From Bog-793 sp963761425 (GTDB taxonomy: Bacteria; Actinomycetota; Acidimicrobiia; Acidimicrobiales; Bog-793), in assembly GCA_963761425.1 (NCBI GenBank), contig CAVXGQ010000005.1, positions 682,001 to 746,000 on the forward strand: a stretch of 64,000 nucleotides of DNA, given 5' to 3'. The first letter of the stretch is position 1. Each line of letters opens with the position of its first letter. The position numbers and the translations under genes are program-made. The notes under the pieces are model-generated. The model was not told the DNA's origin and searched no databases. It was given only the letters and a program-made list of their open reading frames with translations. This document shows positions 26,122-34,601 of this stretch, one piece after another.

Positions 26122-26973
26122 ATGCAGATTCGAGAGCACAAATGGTGGCTCATGGCAGGCGCCGCTCTTGTCGTGGTTGGCGTCGCCGCGGCGACGTTGG
26201 CCCTGAGGAGTTCCCGTCCGTCCAAACCGCCGCCACTCTCGTCCCATGGCTTCGCCAATCCTGGAGGCGGCCTCTTGCGCCTCGACGCGAAGCTCGCCGC
26301 GATGCTCGACACCGGAAAGGCACCTGGAGCCGTGACGGTCAACCTCGCCTCGGTGAACTGCGGACCTCCGGGCGCTCGGCTTCAGGCCGGGAACGACGTG
26401 GAGTGTGGCCTCACGGCCTCCGTCGGTTCCGCCCTCATGATCGTCAAGATCGAGGCGCCGGATGCTCGGCGGTTCGCCATCCTCGAGATCGGTACCGAAC
26501 TTGCTCCGTTGCGCGGCGCCGCCAAAGCGGCTGACAAAGCATGTCATGTTAGATCGCGTGACCTCTGTGCACCTGAAGCTTCAGCTTTCCAGTACCCGGT
26601 CAAACCGCTCGGCGGTGGCACAGCCCCAGGACCAGGCATCCCCGGCGTCTTGCCCTGCGCCGGCGGTCCAAGTGAACGACCCACCGAGATCATCCTTGCT
26701 TGCGCCGATGTCAACTCTCTGGTGGACAGGTTGACCTGGTCGAGCTGGACCACCAAGGGCGCCCGGGGTCACGGCACGCTCGTACAAAACGACTGCACAC
26801 CGTCGTGTGTCGCGGGCAGGTTCTACTCATATCGGGTGTCGATCGAACTCGGAAGGGCGCTCGCCACCCACTACGGAGTGCTCTTCACGACCTACACGGT
26901 GGTCGCCAACTCCCCCATCCGACCGACGAAGTCAGACGTCCTGACCGGCGCATTCACAACCACACCGGGTTGA
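26122..26973 (+). CDS. Membrane-anchored or secreted hypothetical protein
   Basis: A 283-residue protein with one N-terminal hydrophobic segment (about residues 9-28) and the remainder outside the cell. A first region (about 45-150) has paired cysteines. The second region (about 175-255) carries TEIILACADVNSLVDRLTW, then a W-x-S-W motif, CTPSC and a Tyr-rich strand. This pattern recurs in secreted actinobacterial proteins of unknown function. Six or more cysteines suggest disulfides. No catalytic motif was found. The gene is monocistronic between two minus-strand genes. Confidence 0.65.
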   Translation: MQIREHKWWLMAGAALVVVGVAAATLALRSSRPSKPPPLSSHGFANPGGGLLRLDAKLAAMLDTGKAPGAVTVNLASVNCGPPGARLQAGNDVECGLTASVGSALMIVKIEAPDARRFAILEIGTELAPLRGAAKAADKACHVRSRDLCAPEASAFQYPVKPLGGGTAPGPGIPGVLPCAGGPSERPTEIILACADVNSLVDRLTWSSWTTKGARGHGTLVQNDCTPSCVAGRFYSYRVSIELGRALATHYGVLFTTYTVVANSPIRPTKSDVLTGAFTTTPG

Positions 26974-27048
26974 GCGGACGTCGGAGCCCCCACGCGATCC
27001 ACGGACCAGCTGCCCTACCGGCCGGTGGGGGTGGGTCCCAGGGCGCCG

Positions 27049-27912
27049 CTACTGAAATCGACGAATGAACCCGAGCGCCACGTTGGCAATGTCGCGCCAG
27101 CCATCGTCCAGCGTAAGTGAGTGCCCGCGACCCGGAATCTCGACGAGCTCGGTCACGCCCTCGTTGCGCTTCTGGAGCCGGTACGACGCCTTGGCGACTG
27201 ACCATGGAAGGAAACGATCCTTCTCGCCCGAGATGATCAGGAGCGGACCCCGCCCGGGATTCTTGGTATCCACCTTCACCTGCGTCCAGGGGTTGAGGTT
27301 GGCCAACGCGGCTTGGAATAGCGCTTAGCCGCCCGCAGGCACGCCGTGGGTCTGGTACAGCGCCGCCGCCTCCCGCTCGCTGGTCGTGTTGGCCACCGCG
27401 TAACGGAACTGAGGGTAGGTAAGAGACACCGCGCGATGGCGATTGGCCGGATTGCGGAGGACGGGGAGCACCGAATGCAGCAAGGAGATCGGAATCGGAA
27501 ACACGCCTCGAAACGGGGCAGGACTGATGGCGACCGACACCTCGGCCAGACCGTGTCCGGCGATGATTTGGGTCAACAAGCCCCCGAACGAATGGCCGAT
27601 CAAGACAGGCTTCTTCTCGAGCCGACAGATGACCCCTTCCAAATGGGCGACGATGTGCGAAACGCTCTTTCCCGCAAAGACCTCGGGGTGCTCACGGGCT
27701 TCCACCACCGTCTGCGGATCATCCGGCCAACCAGGTGTCAACGGGAGGTAGCCGTCTGCCTCAAAGGCCGAGACCCATCTCTCCCAGCAGCACGGCAACA
27801 GCCAGAGCCCGTGGATGAACACCACGGGCCGGCGAGTTGAGGAGTTCGCCCGCTCGATCTGCCGGGCTTCATGCTCGGCTATCGGGGATTCGTCCGTCTC
27901 AGTGCCTCTCAT
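27049..27912 (-). pseudogene. Alpha/beta hydrolase interrupted by an in-frame TAA
   Basis: Both halves of an alpha/beta hydrolase are in one frame. The first (27325-27912) has VVFIHGLWL and the nucleophile elbow GHSFGG. The second (27049-27324) has GEKDRFLPW with the acidic residue and GRGHSLTLDDGW with the catalytic His. A TAA at 27325-27327 lies between GVPAGG and ALFQAALANLNPW, where homologues normally have an Arg or similar residue. No base needs to be added or removed. The ATG at 27912 follows GGAGAGCGTG. It could be a young pseudogene, a sequencing error, or two-part translation. The original activity would be esterase or lipase-like. Confidence 0.75.
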
Positions 27913-27981
27913 CACGCTCTCCTCGGCACCGATGCGCCTCGCGCGCTGTCCGTCCCTCAACCGCCGTCCGCCCGTTGGGCT

Positions 27982-29334
27982 CTAGTGACCCTCGTAGTAG
28001 GCATCTACGGCGCCTAACGCCTCATCGAGGATCTGCAGGCCTTCATTCGCCTCGGCCGCACTTATTGTGCAGGGTGGCACCACGTGCAGCCGGTTGTAGT
28101 TGGTGAACGGCAGAAGGCCACCTTGCAGGCATGCCCTGACGAGATCGTTCATCGCCGTCGATGTCCCCCCATAGGGGGCGACCGGCTCTTTCGTCGCGCG
28201 GTCCTTCACCAGTTCGAGCGCCCAGAAGACTCCGAGCCCGCGTACCTCGCCGATCGATGGATGCCGCTCGGCGAGCTCGCGCAGTCCCGGGTCGAGGACC
28301 GTGTGGCCGATCGTCGCCGCGTTCTCGATGATCCGCTCCTCGCGCATCACGTTCATCGACGCGACGGCCGCGGCACAGGCGAGCGGGTGACCGGAATACG
28401 TCAGCCCTCCTGGATAGGCGTGTTCGGCGAAGGTCGCCGCGATGCGGTCAGAGATCATCACCCCACCGAGGGGGACGTAACCCGAAGTCACTCCTTTCGC
28501 GAAAGTGATGAGGTCCGGCGTCACCGCCCAGTGGTCCACGGCGAGCCACCTGCCCGTCCGCCCGAACCCGCACATCACCTCGTCGGCGATGAACACGATT
28601 CCGTGGCGGTCGCAGATCTCCCTCACGCCGGCGAGATAACCCGGTGGTGGCACCATGATCCCGGCGGTCCCAGGGATCGTCTCGAGGACGATCGCGGCGA
28701 TCTTCGACGGTCCCTCGAACTCGACCACCTGCCCGAGGTGCTCAACGGCACGGTCGCACTCCTCTTCCTCAGTCGTGGCGTGGAACGGCGAGCGGTACAG
28801 GTAGGGTCCGAAGAAGTGCACGACGCCGGCGCTGCCGTAGTCGTTCTCCCAACGGCGCGGGTCACCGGTCAGGTTGATGGCCGTCGTCGTCGACCCGTGA
28901 TACGAGCGATAGGCAGAAAGAACCTTGATGCGCCCCGTGTGCAGGCGCGCGAGGCGGGTGGCGTTCTCGATCGCCTCGGCACCGCCGTTGGTGAAGAACA
29001 CCTTGTTGAGGTCCCCCGGCGCGATCTCCGCGATGAGGCGCGCCGCCTCTCCGCGGACGTCGCTCGCGAACTGAGGTCCGACCGTACAAAGCCGGGCGGC
29101 TTGGGCCTGGATCGCGGCGACGACCACCGGGTGCTGATGGCCAATGTTCGTGTAGACGAGCTGGGAGGAGAAGTCGAGGTAGCGACGGCCTTCGTAGTCC
29201 CAGACGTAGGACCCCTGCGCACCGGCGATCGGCAGGGGCGAGACCACACCCTGCGCCGACCACGAGTGAAAGACGTGGGCACGATCCATCGCGCGCACCC
29301 GGTCGCCGGATTCTGGCTCTTTCGATTGCTCCAT
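27982..29334 (-). CDS. Class III PLP-dependent aminotransferase
   Basis: A 450-residue fold-type I omega-aminotransferase that uses an amine or omega-amino acid donor. FTNGGAEAIENATRLAR (about residues 105-121) binds the cofactor phosphate. VFIADEVMCGFGRTG holds the Asp that contacts the PLP nitrogen, and ITFAKGVTSGYVPLGG holds the Schiff-base Lys near residue 280. It resembles taurine- or beta-alanine-pyruvate type enzymes, but the donor cannot be fixed by eye. The start could also be 29352. No pathway partner is adjacent. Confidence 0.88.
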   Translation of the reverse strand: MEQSKEPESGDRVRAMDRAHVFHSWSAQGVVSPLPIAGAQGSYVWDYEGRRYLDFSSQLVYTNIGHQHPVVVAAIQAQAARLCTVGPQFASDVRGEAARLIAEIAPGDLNKVFFTNGGAEAIENATRLARLHTGRIKVLSAYRSYHGSTTTAINLTGDPRRWENDYGSAGVVHFFGPYLYRSPFHATTEEEECDRAVEHLGQVVEFEGPSKIAAIVLETIPGTAGIMVPPPGYLAGVREICDRHGIVFIADEVMCGFGRTGRWLAVDHWAVTPDLITFAKGVTSGYVPLGGVMISDRIAATFAEHAYPGGLTYSGHPLACAAAVASMNVMREERIIENAATIGHTVLDPGLRELAERHPSIGEVRGLGVFWALELVKDRATKEPVAPYGGTSTAMNDLVRACLQGGLLPFTNYNRLHVVPPCTISAAEANEGLQILDEALGAVDAYYEGH

Positions 29335-29477
29335 TGCGGGCGCCCTCCCCACGGCTTATCGGCGCGGTGATGTCGTTGCGCAGCCGCGCGACGAATCGGT
29401 TCATCCCGACCTACGGCCAAGTGATCCCATCGTCAACGCGGGAACCCGGTGGCTCCCGCGGCCAGCCGGTCGCGCCT

Positions 29478-30176
29478 CTACCCCGAGCCCTCGCGCCCAG
29501 TTGTGCCCTCGAGATGTCTCTCGCAGAGCGCGGCGATCGATCTCGCCGCCTCCTCTACCGACGCCACGGCGTCATTCACGCTGGCGAGCAGCTGCACCAT
29601 GTGCTCGTGTACCTGGCTGATGCGTGCCCGAGCGTCCGAAAATTCCCGATTCGCGGATTGCCAGAAGGCCTGACTCTCCTGACGGGCCGTTTCCCGCAGA
29701 ACCTGGGCCTCACTCCCCGCCTCCTGCAGTCGGGCGGCTAGGGCTTGAGCCGTCTCCCTGCGGAGCTGCGCAACTTCGTCCGTCGCCTCCTGCCGCATCG
29801 TCATGATTTCTTCCTCAGCGGCTTGCAGCTTCACCGAGACCAGTCGCACCGCGTTCGCCCGAATCTCGGCAGCGGCGTCCTTGGCTTCAGTGAGAATGCG
29901 TTCGCGCATCTGGTTCGCATCGAAAAGCGCCGCCTGCTGGCGCAGTCCCGCGGTATCCGCTTTCAAGGACGCGTCATCTGCCGCGGCAACGGTTTCCGGG
30001 GTAAGCGGCTGAAACGCACCGACCTGCTCCGGCGCGACCGGCGTCTCCGGCGGCGGCGTGTTCTCCACGATGTGCTCGACCGGCGTCTCGGATTCTCCGG
30101 TCAAAGCCGCAAGGTCCTCAATCGAGACGCCAAACGAGCGCAGCTGTTCAATGAGGGAATTCTCCTGCTCACTCAC
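29478..30176 (-). CDS. Coiled-coil protein of unknown function
   Basis: A 232-residue soluble protein. The first 60 residues are Glu/Pro-rich with a short helix (LRSFGVSIEDLAALTG). From about residue 75 to 225 it is one long Ala/Glu/Gln-rich helix that should form a coiled coil (AEEEIMTMRQEATDEVAQLR). The plan resembles DivIVA- or stator-like scaffold proteins, but no signature is present. The GTG start is set by a TAAGCT element 7 bases upstream. It is codirectional with the aminotransferase and the ATP-grasp protein. Confidence 0.65.
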   Translation of the reverse strand: MSEQENSLIEQLRSFGVSIEDLAALTGESETPVEHIVENTPPPETPVAPEQVGAFQPLTPETVAAADDASLKADTAGLRQQAALFDANQMRERILTEAKDAAAEIRANAVRLVSVKLQAAEEEIMTMRQEATDEVAQLRRETAQALAARLQEAGSEAQVLRETARQESQAFWQSANREFSDARARISQVHEHMVQLLASVNDAVASVEEAARSIAALCERHLEGTTGREGSG

Positions 30177-30183
30177 GACTCAG

Positions 30184-30189
30184 AGCTTA
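30184..30189 (-). promoter_or_regulatory. -10 element of the coiled-coil gene, leaderless type
   Basis: On the minus strand TAAGCT is followed after 7 bases by the GTG start at 30176, with no ribosome binding site. Confidence 0.4.
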
Positions 30190-30569
30190 AATCTGTTCGA
30201 TTTTCGATACAACATGCTCAGCGTTCCTACTGGGATTTCTCACGCTAAGTGAGCAGCTTTTCTCCCTGTGTGGCCATGCCTAATTCATGTCATGACTCGC
30301 GATCATTCGTGCAAGTCTGAACACCTGAATCCCGCAACATTCGGTCAATGCTCCCCCACCGTCGGGTGAATCGAGATGTTCGCATGCGGTGTTGGGGCTG
30401 GGATTCGGGTATCTCCTCCCCGCCGGCCATCGACGAGTGAGCGGCCCTCGGTCGGGGCCGCCAGACGGACCAATTCGTCCTTCAAGATGGCGACGCCGGA
30501 GCTGGTGAGCTCCCCTACCCCGGTTCAGCGGCAGGATCGGAGGCGTGTTCGCAATGGCAAATTTGCCGG
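30190..30569. other. Intergenic region, no supported gene
   Basis: About 380 bases, comparatively AT-rich near 30190-30300. No start-plus-ribosome-binding-site combination or structured repeat was found. Confidence 0.45.
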
Positions 30570-32177
30570 TCAACCCTCGAAGATCTCGTCGAAGTAACGG
30601 AGCATCCTGACCCCGGACCGATAACGGAGCCTGGCCGGCTCGATCGGTCGGTCGAGCAAGCCGTTCAGGTACTGACCCACGAAGTCGGCGCCCGCGGCCA
30701 GACACAGCGCGAGGCCACCGGAGAAGCGCGGATTCACCCCCGTGAAGACAATGTTCGCCTCCTCGACGGCGAAGCCGTGCACGCTCGCTGGACCTCTCAA
30801 GGCAAATGACCGGAGCATCGACTCGGTACCTCGCAGGAGGCCTTCGTTCGTGAAGGTCTCGCCGGTCGACGTGATCCCGTCTCGCCTCGCGAGATCCCAG
30901 CGCGGCACCGCGCCAGCGAGCGACCCGTCCCGGGCGACCAGCGCGTCAACGGTGAACTCTCGACCTGACGGCCGTGACTGCACTAGGGGGCTCGGGAGGT
31001 GAGCTAGCGCCCAGTCCAGCTCCTCGGGGGCGTCGACCGGCATGATGTCTCGAGATGCCCGTCCATAACGCGACCTCACGATCCACGGCCCAGGTATGCC
31101 TTCCGCGGACCCGAGGTTCGTCGCCGGAACCGGCAACCCGGCGGAACTCGCCATCAGGTAGAAGAGCCAATTGTCGACACAGGCCCGGACGACGGCACCC
31201 TCCGGGAACCAGGTCGCGAGGTGCCGATCGTCGAACATCTCTTGATGGACCGCGAGATTCGGCAACTCCTCGACCACGGTCGAGATAATCGCCTGGGCCT
31301 CGTGACGCACCGCGGCGCCACAAATCGAACCAGCCAACTGCGGATCATCCGGGTGCGGGATCACCTGGAACTCGCTTGCCAGTCGCAACCCGACTGCATC
31401 GGGATCAGAGTCGGCGGCGACAACACGATGCCCCGCCTCCATGAGCGACCGAACAACGGTGACCCCCGTAGGACTTCCCGCTCCCGTGACCAGGACACAG
31501 GGCTTGTCCTCCAGCAGGTGGGTTGACGCCGGTTCCCCCGGCGAGACGACTGGCTCGGTCCCCGCCCCATCCGCTGGGCCCACCACGGTGGGCTCCTGCG
31601 TCTCGGGTACGGCGGCGGTGCCGGCGATGTCATCCGAAATGGGCGACATGCCCGCGGTCGGCGCGGTTTCATCCCCGATCGCTGGGATCGCGACCGTGGG
31701 CTCGGTCGCGGCGATGGGCGCCACCCACCCGACCGCCGAGACCGGAATCTCCTCGTCATCCCGGAGCGTCCCGACGCCGTCCGAGTAGTACCGGTGAGCC
31801 CACACGCGCAGCTCGACGGCGTCGACGTCATCGCTCGGCTTCCAACGATGGCGCGCCACGACCCCGGCCAGCTCCTCCAGCACCTCGGAGTCCGGTTCGT
31901 CAACCGCCAGACGGCGCAGGGAGCGCACGTGCCTTTCGAGCTCTCCGGTGGCGGCGAGATCAACCCCGGCGATGCGCTCGGCCGGGTCGGTGCTCCGGAG
32001 CAGCTTCTCCACGGCGCGCTTCGAGGACCGCCCGCCCGAGAAAAACCACCAGACGGCGAGGATCACCACCACCAGACCGGCTCCGATCCCGACCGTCTCT
32101 TCGAAGTCGAGCACCACCTGGGTGCCCGGAAATCTCCAGTGCACGATCGGCAGGTGCACCGAGATGATCACGAGCAT
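30570..32177 (-). CDS. Membrane-tethered ATP-grasp protein
   Basis: A 535-residue protein with an unusual order of parts. One membrane segment (GIGAGLVVVILAVWWFFSGG, about residues 28-47) is followed by a helical region (about 55-130) with alpha-solenoid character (RSTDPAERIAGVDLAATGEL). A long Thr/Pro/Ala linker comes next (about 155-215). Then follows an ATP-grasp module: a Rossmann-like pre-grasp domain starting VLVTGAGSPTGVTVVRSL, and a grasp domain with PGPWIVRSRYGRASRD and the metal-site region VFTGVNPRFSGG. This is the carbamoyl-phosphate-synthase type of ATP-grasp. It should ligate a carboxylate to an amine or thiol near the inner membrane face; the substrate is unknown. A GTG at 32207 is another possible start. 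Confidence 0.75.
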   Translation of the reverse strand: MLVIISVHLPIVHWRFPGTQVVLDFEETVGIGAGLVVVILAVWWFFSGGRSSKRAVEKLLRSTDPAERIAGVDLAATGELERHVRSLRRLAVDEPDSEVLEELAGVVARHRWKPSDDVDAVELRVWAHRYYSDGVGTLRDDEEIPVSAVGWVAPIAATEPTVAIPAIGDETAPTAGMSPISDDIAGTAAVPETQEPTVVGPADGAGTEPVVSPGEPASTHLLEDKPCVLVTGAGSPTGVTVVRSLMEAGHRVVAADSDPDAVGLRLASEFQVIPHPDDPQLAGSICGAAVRHEAQAIISTVVEELPNLAVHQEMFDDRHLATWFPEGAVVRACVDNWLFYLMASSAGLPVPATNLGSAEGIPGPWIVRSRYGRASRDIMPVDAPEELDWALAHLPSPLVQSRPSGREFTVDALVARDGSLAGAVPRWDLARRDGITSTGETFTNEGLLRGTESMLRSFALRGPASVHGFAVEEANIVFTGVNPRFSGGLALCLAAGADFVGQYLNGLLDRPIEPARLRYRSGVRMLRYFDEIFEG

Positions 32178-32426
32178 GAGGCGGCGTCTCTCATCGTGAA
32201 GCTCCACATGCGATCCGTGCCATACCTCCGGAGCGGTGTCCGGCGCGCGAATACGAATCCACCGTCAATGCCAGCGACTCGGAACGGTGCCGCCGGCCGA
32301 CTCCTGGAACAAAACGGGACTCCTCTTGTCGGCGGACCAGTGGAGGACAATTGACGAGACGACCCGGTGCCGTCCGGCCGTACCGTCGGTCCACCACCCT
32401 CCCGCAAGGTTCCGCCGCCTTGAAGG

Positions 32427-32777
32427 TCAAGCCTTGTCTGCGGCGTATTCACGGAAAGCCTCGAGCGCTCGGGGACCCCACACCGTTCCCGGACCACCGT
32501 TCATGAGAATCGCAACCCCCATCGCCTCGGCGACCTCGGGTTCGCTCGCCCCGGCCCGGGCAGCTCCCCGGGCGTGCGAGGCGACACAGGCATCGCACTC
32601 GCGAGTTACCGCTATCGCCAAGGCGATGAGCTCCTTGGACTTGACGCTCAATGCGCCTTCGGCCACGGCCGCCCGGTCGAGCGCGCCGAAGGTTTTGTAG
32701 ACGTCCGGGATCAAGCGGCGCAGGGCTTGTCCGGGCTCGCGCAGCTCGTCGAGGATCTCGTGGGCGTTTGTCACCAT
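32427..32777 (-). CDS. Carboxymuconolactone decarboxylase / AhpD-like protein
   Basis: A 116-residue all-helical protein of the AhpD-like superfamily. The redox motif CDACVASH (about residues 62-69) has the CxxC and downstream His needed for alkylhydroperoxidase-type disulfide chemistry. ALSVKSKELIALAIAV before it is the conserved helix. A peroxidase or thiol-reductase role is more likely than decarboxylation because both cysteines are present. The ATG follows CGAGGAGGC. It is divergent from the MFS-MMPL operon. Confidence 0.87.
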   Translation of the reverse strand: MVTNAHEILDELREPGQALRRLIPDVYKTFGALDRAAVAEGALSVKSKELIALAIAVTRECDACVASHARGAARAGASEPEVAEAMGVAILMNGGPGTVWGPRALEAFREYAADKA

Positions 32778-32978
32778 GCCTCCTCGGAAAAGGTCGCCTC
32801 GTCACGTTGGACTCGCTCTGCAGGGTAGCTCCCGGGTCCTGGCGGTCCCCGTGGCGTGTACAACCCCCAGGCTGCCAGCGGATTCTCGTCAGCGCGCTGA
32901 AAGCTCGGGGCCCCCGGTAGCCTCGGCAGGTATCCGATTCTCCGCGGTGCATGGCGCGCGCTCTACGCCAACCCCCGC

Positions 32979-34574
32979 GTGTGCGCCGCCGCGAACTCAT
33001 TCGAAGACGAGCGACCACCGTTGACCGAGACACTTACCGCGACCCAAGAGGCAGTCCACCAAGCCCCCGCGTTCTCGGCCGAGCGGCGGCGCCTGATCAT
33101 CGGCGCACTGTTGCTCGGACTGTTCCTCGCGGCCCTGGACCAAACGATCGTCTCGACCGCCCTGCCGACGATCGTCGCCGACCTCCACGGAGAGACCCAC
33201 CTGTCCTGGGTGGTCACGTCGTACCTGCTCTCCTCCACCGCTTCCACGCCCCTGTGGGGCAAGCTCGGCGATCAGTACGGCCGTAAGGGGTTCTTCCAGG
33301 CCGCCATCGTTATCTTCCTGCTGGGATCGGCCCTGTCCGGACTCAGCGCCAGCATGCCCGAGCTCATCGCGTTCCGAGCCCTCCAGGGACTCGGCGGCGG
33401 TGGTCTGTTTGTCGGCACCCAGGCAATCATCGGTGACGTCGTTTCGCCGCGTGAGCGAGGTCGCTACCAGGGGCTGTTCGGAGCCGTCTTCGGCGCGGCG
33501 AGCATCATCGGTCCCCTCCTCGGTGGCATCTTCGTCGATGACCTCTCGTGGCGCTGGATCTTCTACATCAACCTGCCGATCGGTGCCGTCGCGCTCGCCG
33601 TCGTCGCCGCCACGGTCCCCGGAGCGCTCACTCGCATCCGACACGTCATCGACTACGCCGGCACCTTGCTCATCGCGGCGGCGGCGACCAGTTTCGTCAT
33701 GTTCACCAGTCTCGGAGGCACGACCTACCCCTGGGCCTCCCCGCCGATCTTCATCCTCGGAATCCTCGGGGTCCTCCTGACCGTCACCTGGGCGCTGGTC
33801 GACCGGCGCGCGGCCGAACCGGTACTTCCGCTCCACCTGTTCGCCAACCGCACCTTCGCGGTCGTTTCGGCAATGAGCTTCATCGTCGGATTCGCCATGT
33901 TCGGCGCCACCGTGTTCATGCCCCTGTTCCTGCAGTACGTGCGCGGCGCGACGCCGACCACCTCGGGGCTTTGGCTGCTGCCGCTCATGGCAGGCCTCAT
34001 CATCACCTCCGTCGGTTCAGGCCAGATCATCACCCGTACCGGTCGCTACCGCAGGTTCCCGATCATTGGTTCCGCCCTCACCACCATCGGGCTCTACCTT
34101 TTGTCGTTCCTCCATGCCCAGACGAGCTCGCTCGTCATGTCGGCCTACATGGTGGTGCTCGGAGCCGGGCTCGGTTGCCTCATCCAGGTGCTGGTTCTCG
34201 CGGCACAAAACGCCGTCCCCCACCGCGAACTCGGCGTCGCCACCTCGGGAACGACGTTTTTCCGGACGATCGGGGCGGCGTTCGGCACCGCGATCTTCGG
34301 TGCGATCCTCGCCAACATCATCACGGGCAACCTCGAGTCGGCTTTGGACGGCGCCACGCTCCCACCGGGACTGCATCTCGCCAACCTCACGCCGAAGATC
34401 CTGCGGTCGCTGCCCCCATCGGTCCGTCATGCTTTCGTCACCGCCTACGCGCATTCGCTCGACGTCGTCTTCCTCGTCGCCGTGCCGATCGCGGCCATCG
34501 CCTTCATTCTCAGCTGGCTGCTCCCGGAGATTTCACTGCGCCACTCGACCCACGGAACACCTTCTTCGCATTGA
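32979..34574 (+). CDS. MFS drug:H+ antiporter, DHA2 (EmrB/QacA) family
   Basis: A 531-residue membrane exporter with about 14 transmembrane segments. The motif LDQTIVSTALPTI (about residues 48-60) is the DHA2 family signature in helix 1. GKLGDQYGRKG (about 89-99) is the MFS loop 2-3 motif and GPLLGGIFVDDLSWRWIFYI marks the helix 5-6 region. Multidrug or metabolite export by proton exchange is expected. The GTG at 32979 has no good ribosome binding site, and a TTG at 33021 is possible. It heads an operon with the MMPL protein 27 bases downstream. Confidence 0.9.
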   Translation: MCAAANSFEDERPPLTETLTATQEAVHQAPAFSAERRRLIIGALLLGLFLAALDQTIVSTALPTIVADLHGETHLSWVVTSYLLSSTASTPLWGKLGDQYGRKGFFQAAIVIFLLGSALSGLSASMPELIAFRALQGLGGGGLFVGTQAIIGDVVSPRERGRYQGLFGAVFGAASIIGPLLGGIFVDDLSWRWIFYINLPIGAVALAVVAATVPGALTRIRHVIDYAGTLLIAAAATSFVMFTSLGGTTYPWASPPIFILGILGVLLTVTWALVDRRAAEPVLPLHLFANRTFAVVSAMSFIVGFAMFGATVFMPLFLQYVRGATPTTSGLWLLPLMAGLIITSVGSGQIITRTGRYRRFPIIGSALTTIGLYLLSFLHAQTSSLVMSAYMVVLGAGLGCLIQVLVLAAQNAVPHRELGVATSGTTFFRTIGAAFGTAIFGAILANIITGNLESALDGATLPPGLHLANLTPKILRSLPPSVRHAFVTAYAHSLDVVFLVAVPIAAIAFILSWLLPEISLRHSTHGTPSSH

Positions 34575-34601
34575 CGCCTGCGGGCTGACAGGATTTCACC
34601 C

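Noticed and set aside
26974..27048. Inverted CCCCCAC/GTGGGGG pair as a terminator after the gene at 26122
   Set aside because: The loop would be about 40 bases long and the arms only 7, which is weak for termination.
28084..29370. Long plus-strand open frame opposite the aminotransferase
   Set aside because: Composition is Arg/His/Asp-rich, as expected for antisense of a GC-rich gene, and the minus strand has clear aminotransferase motifs.
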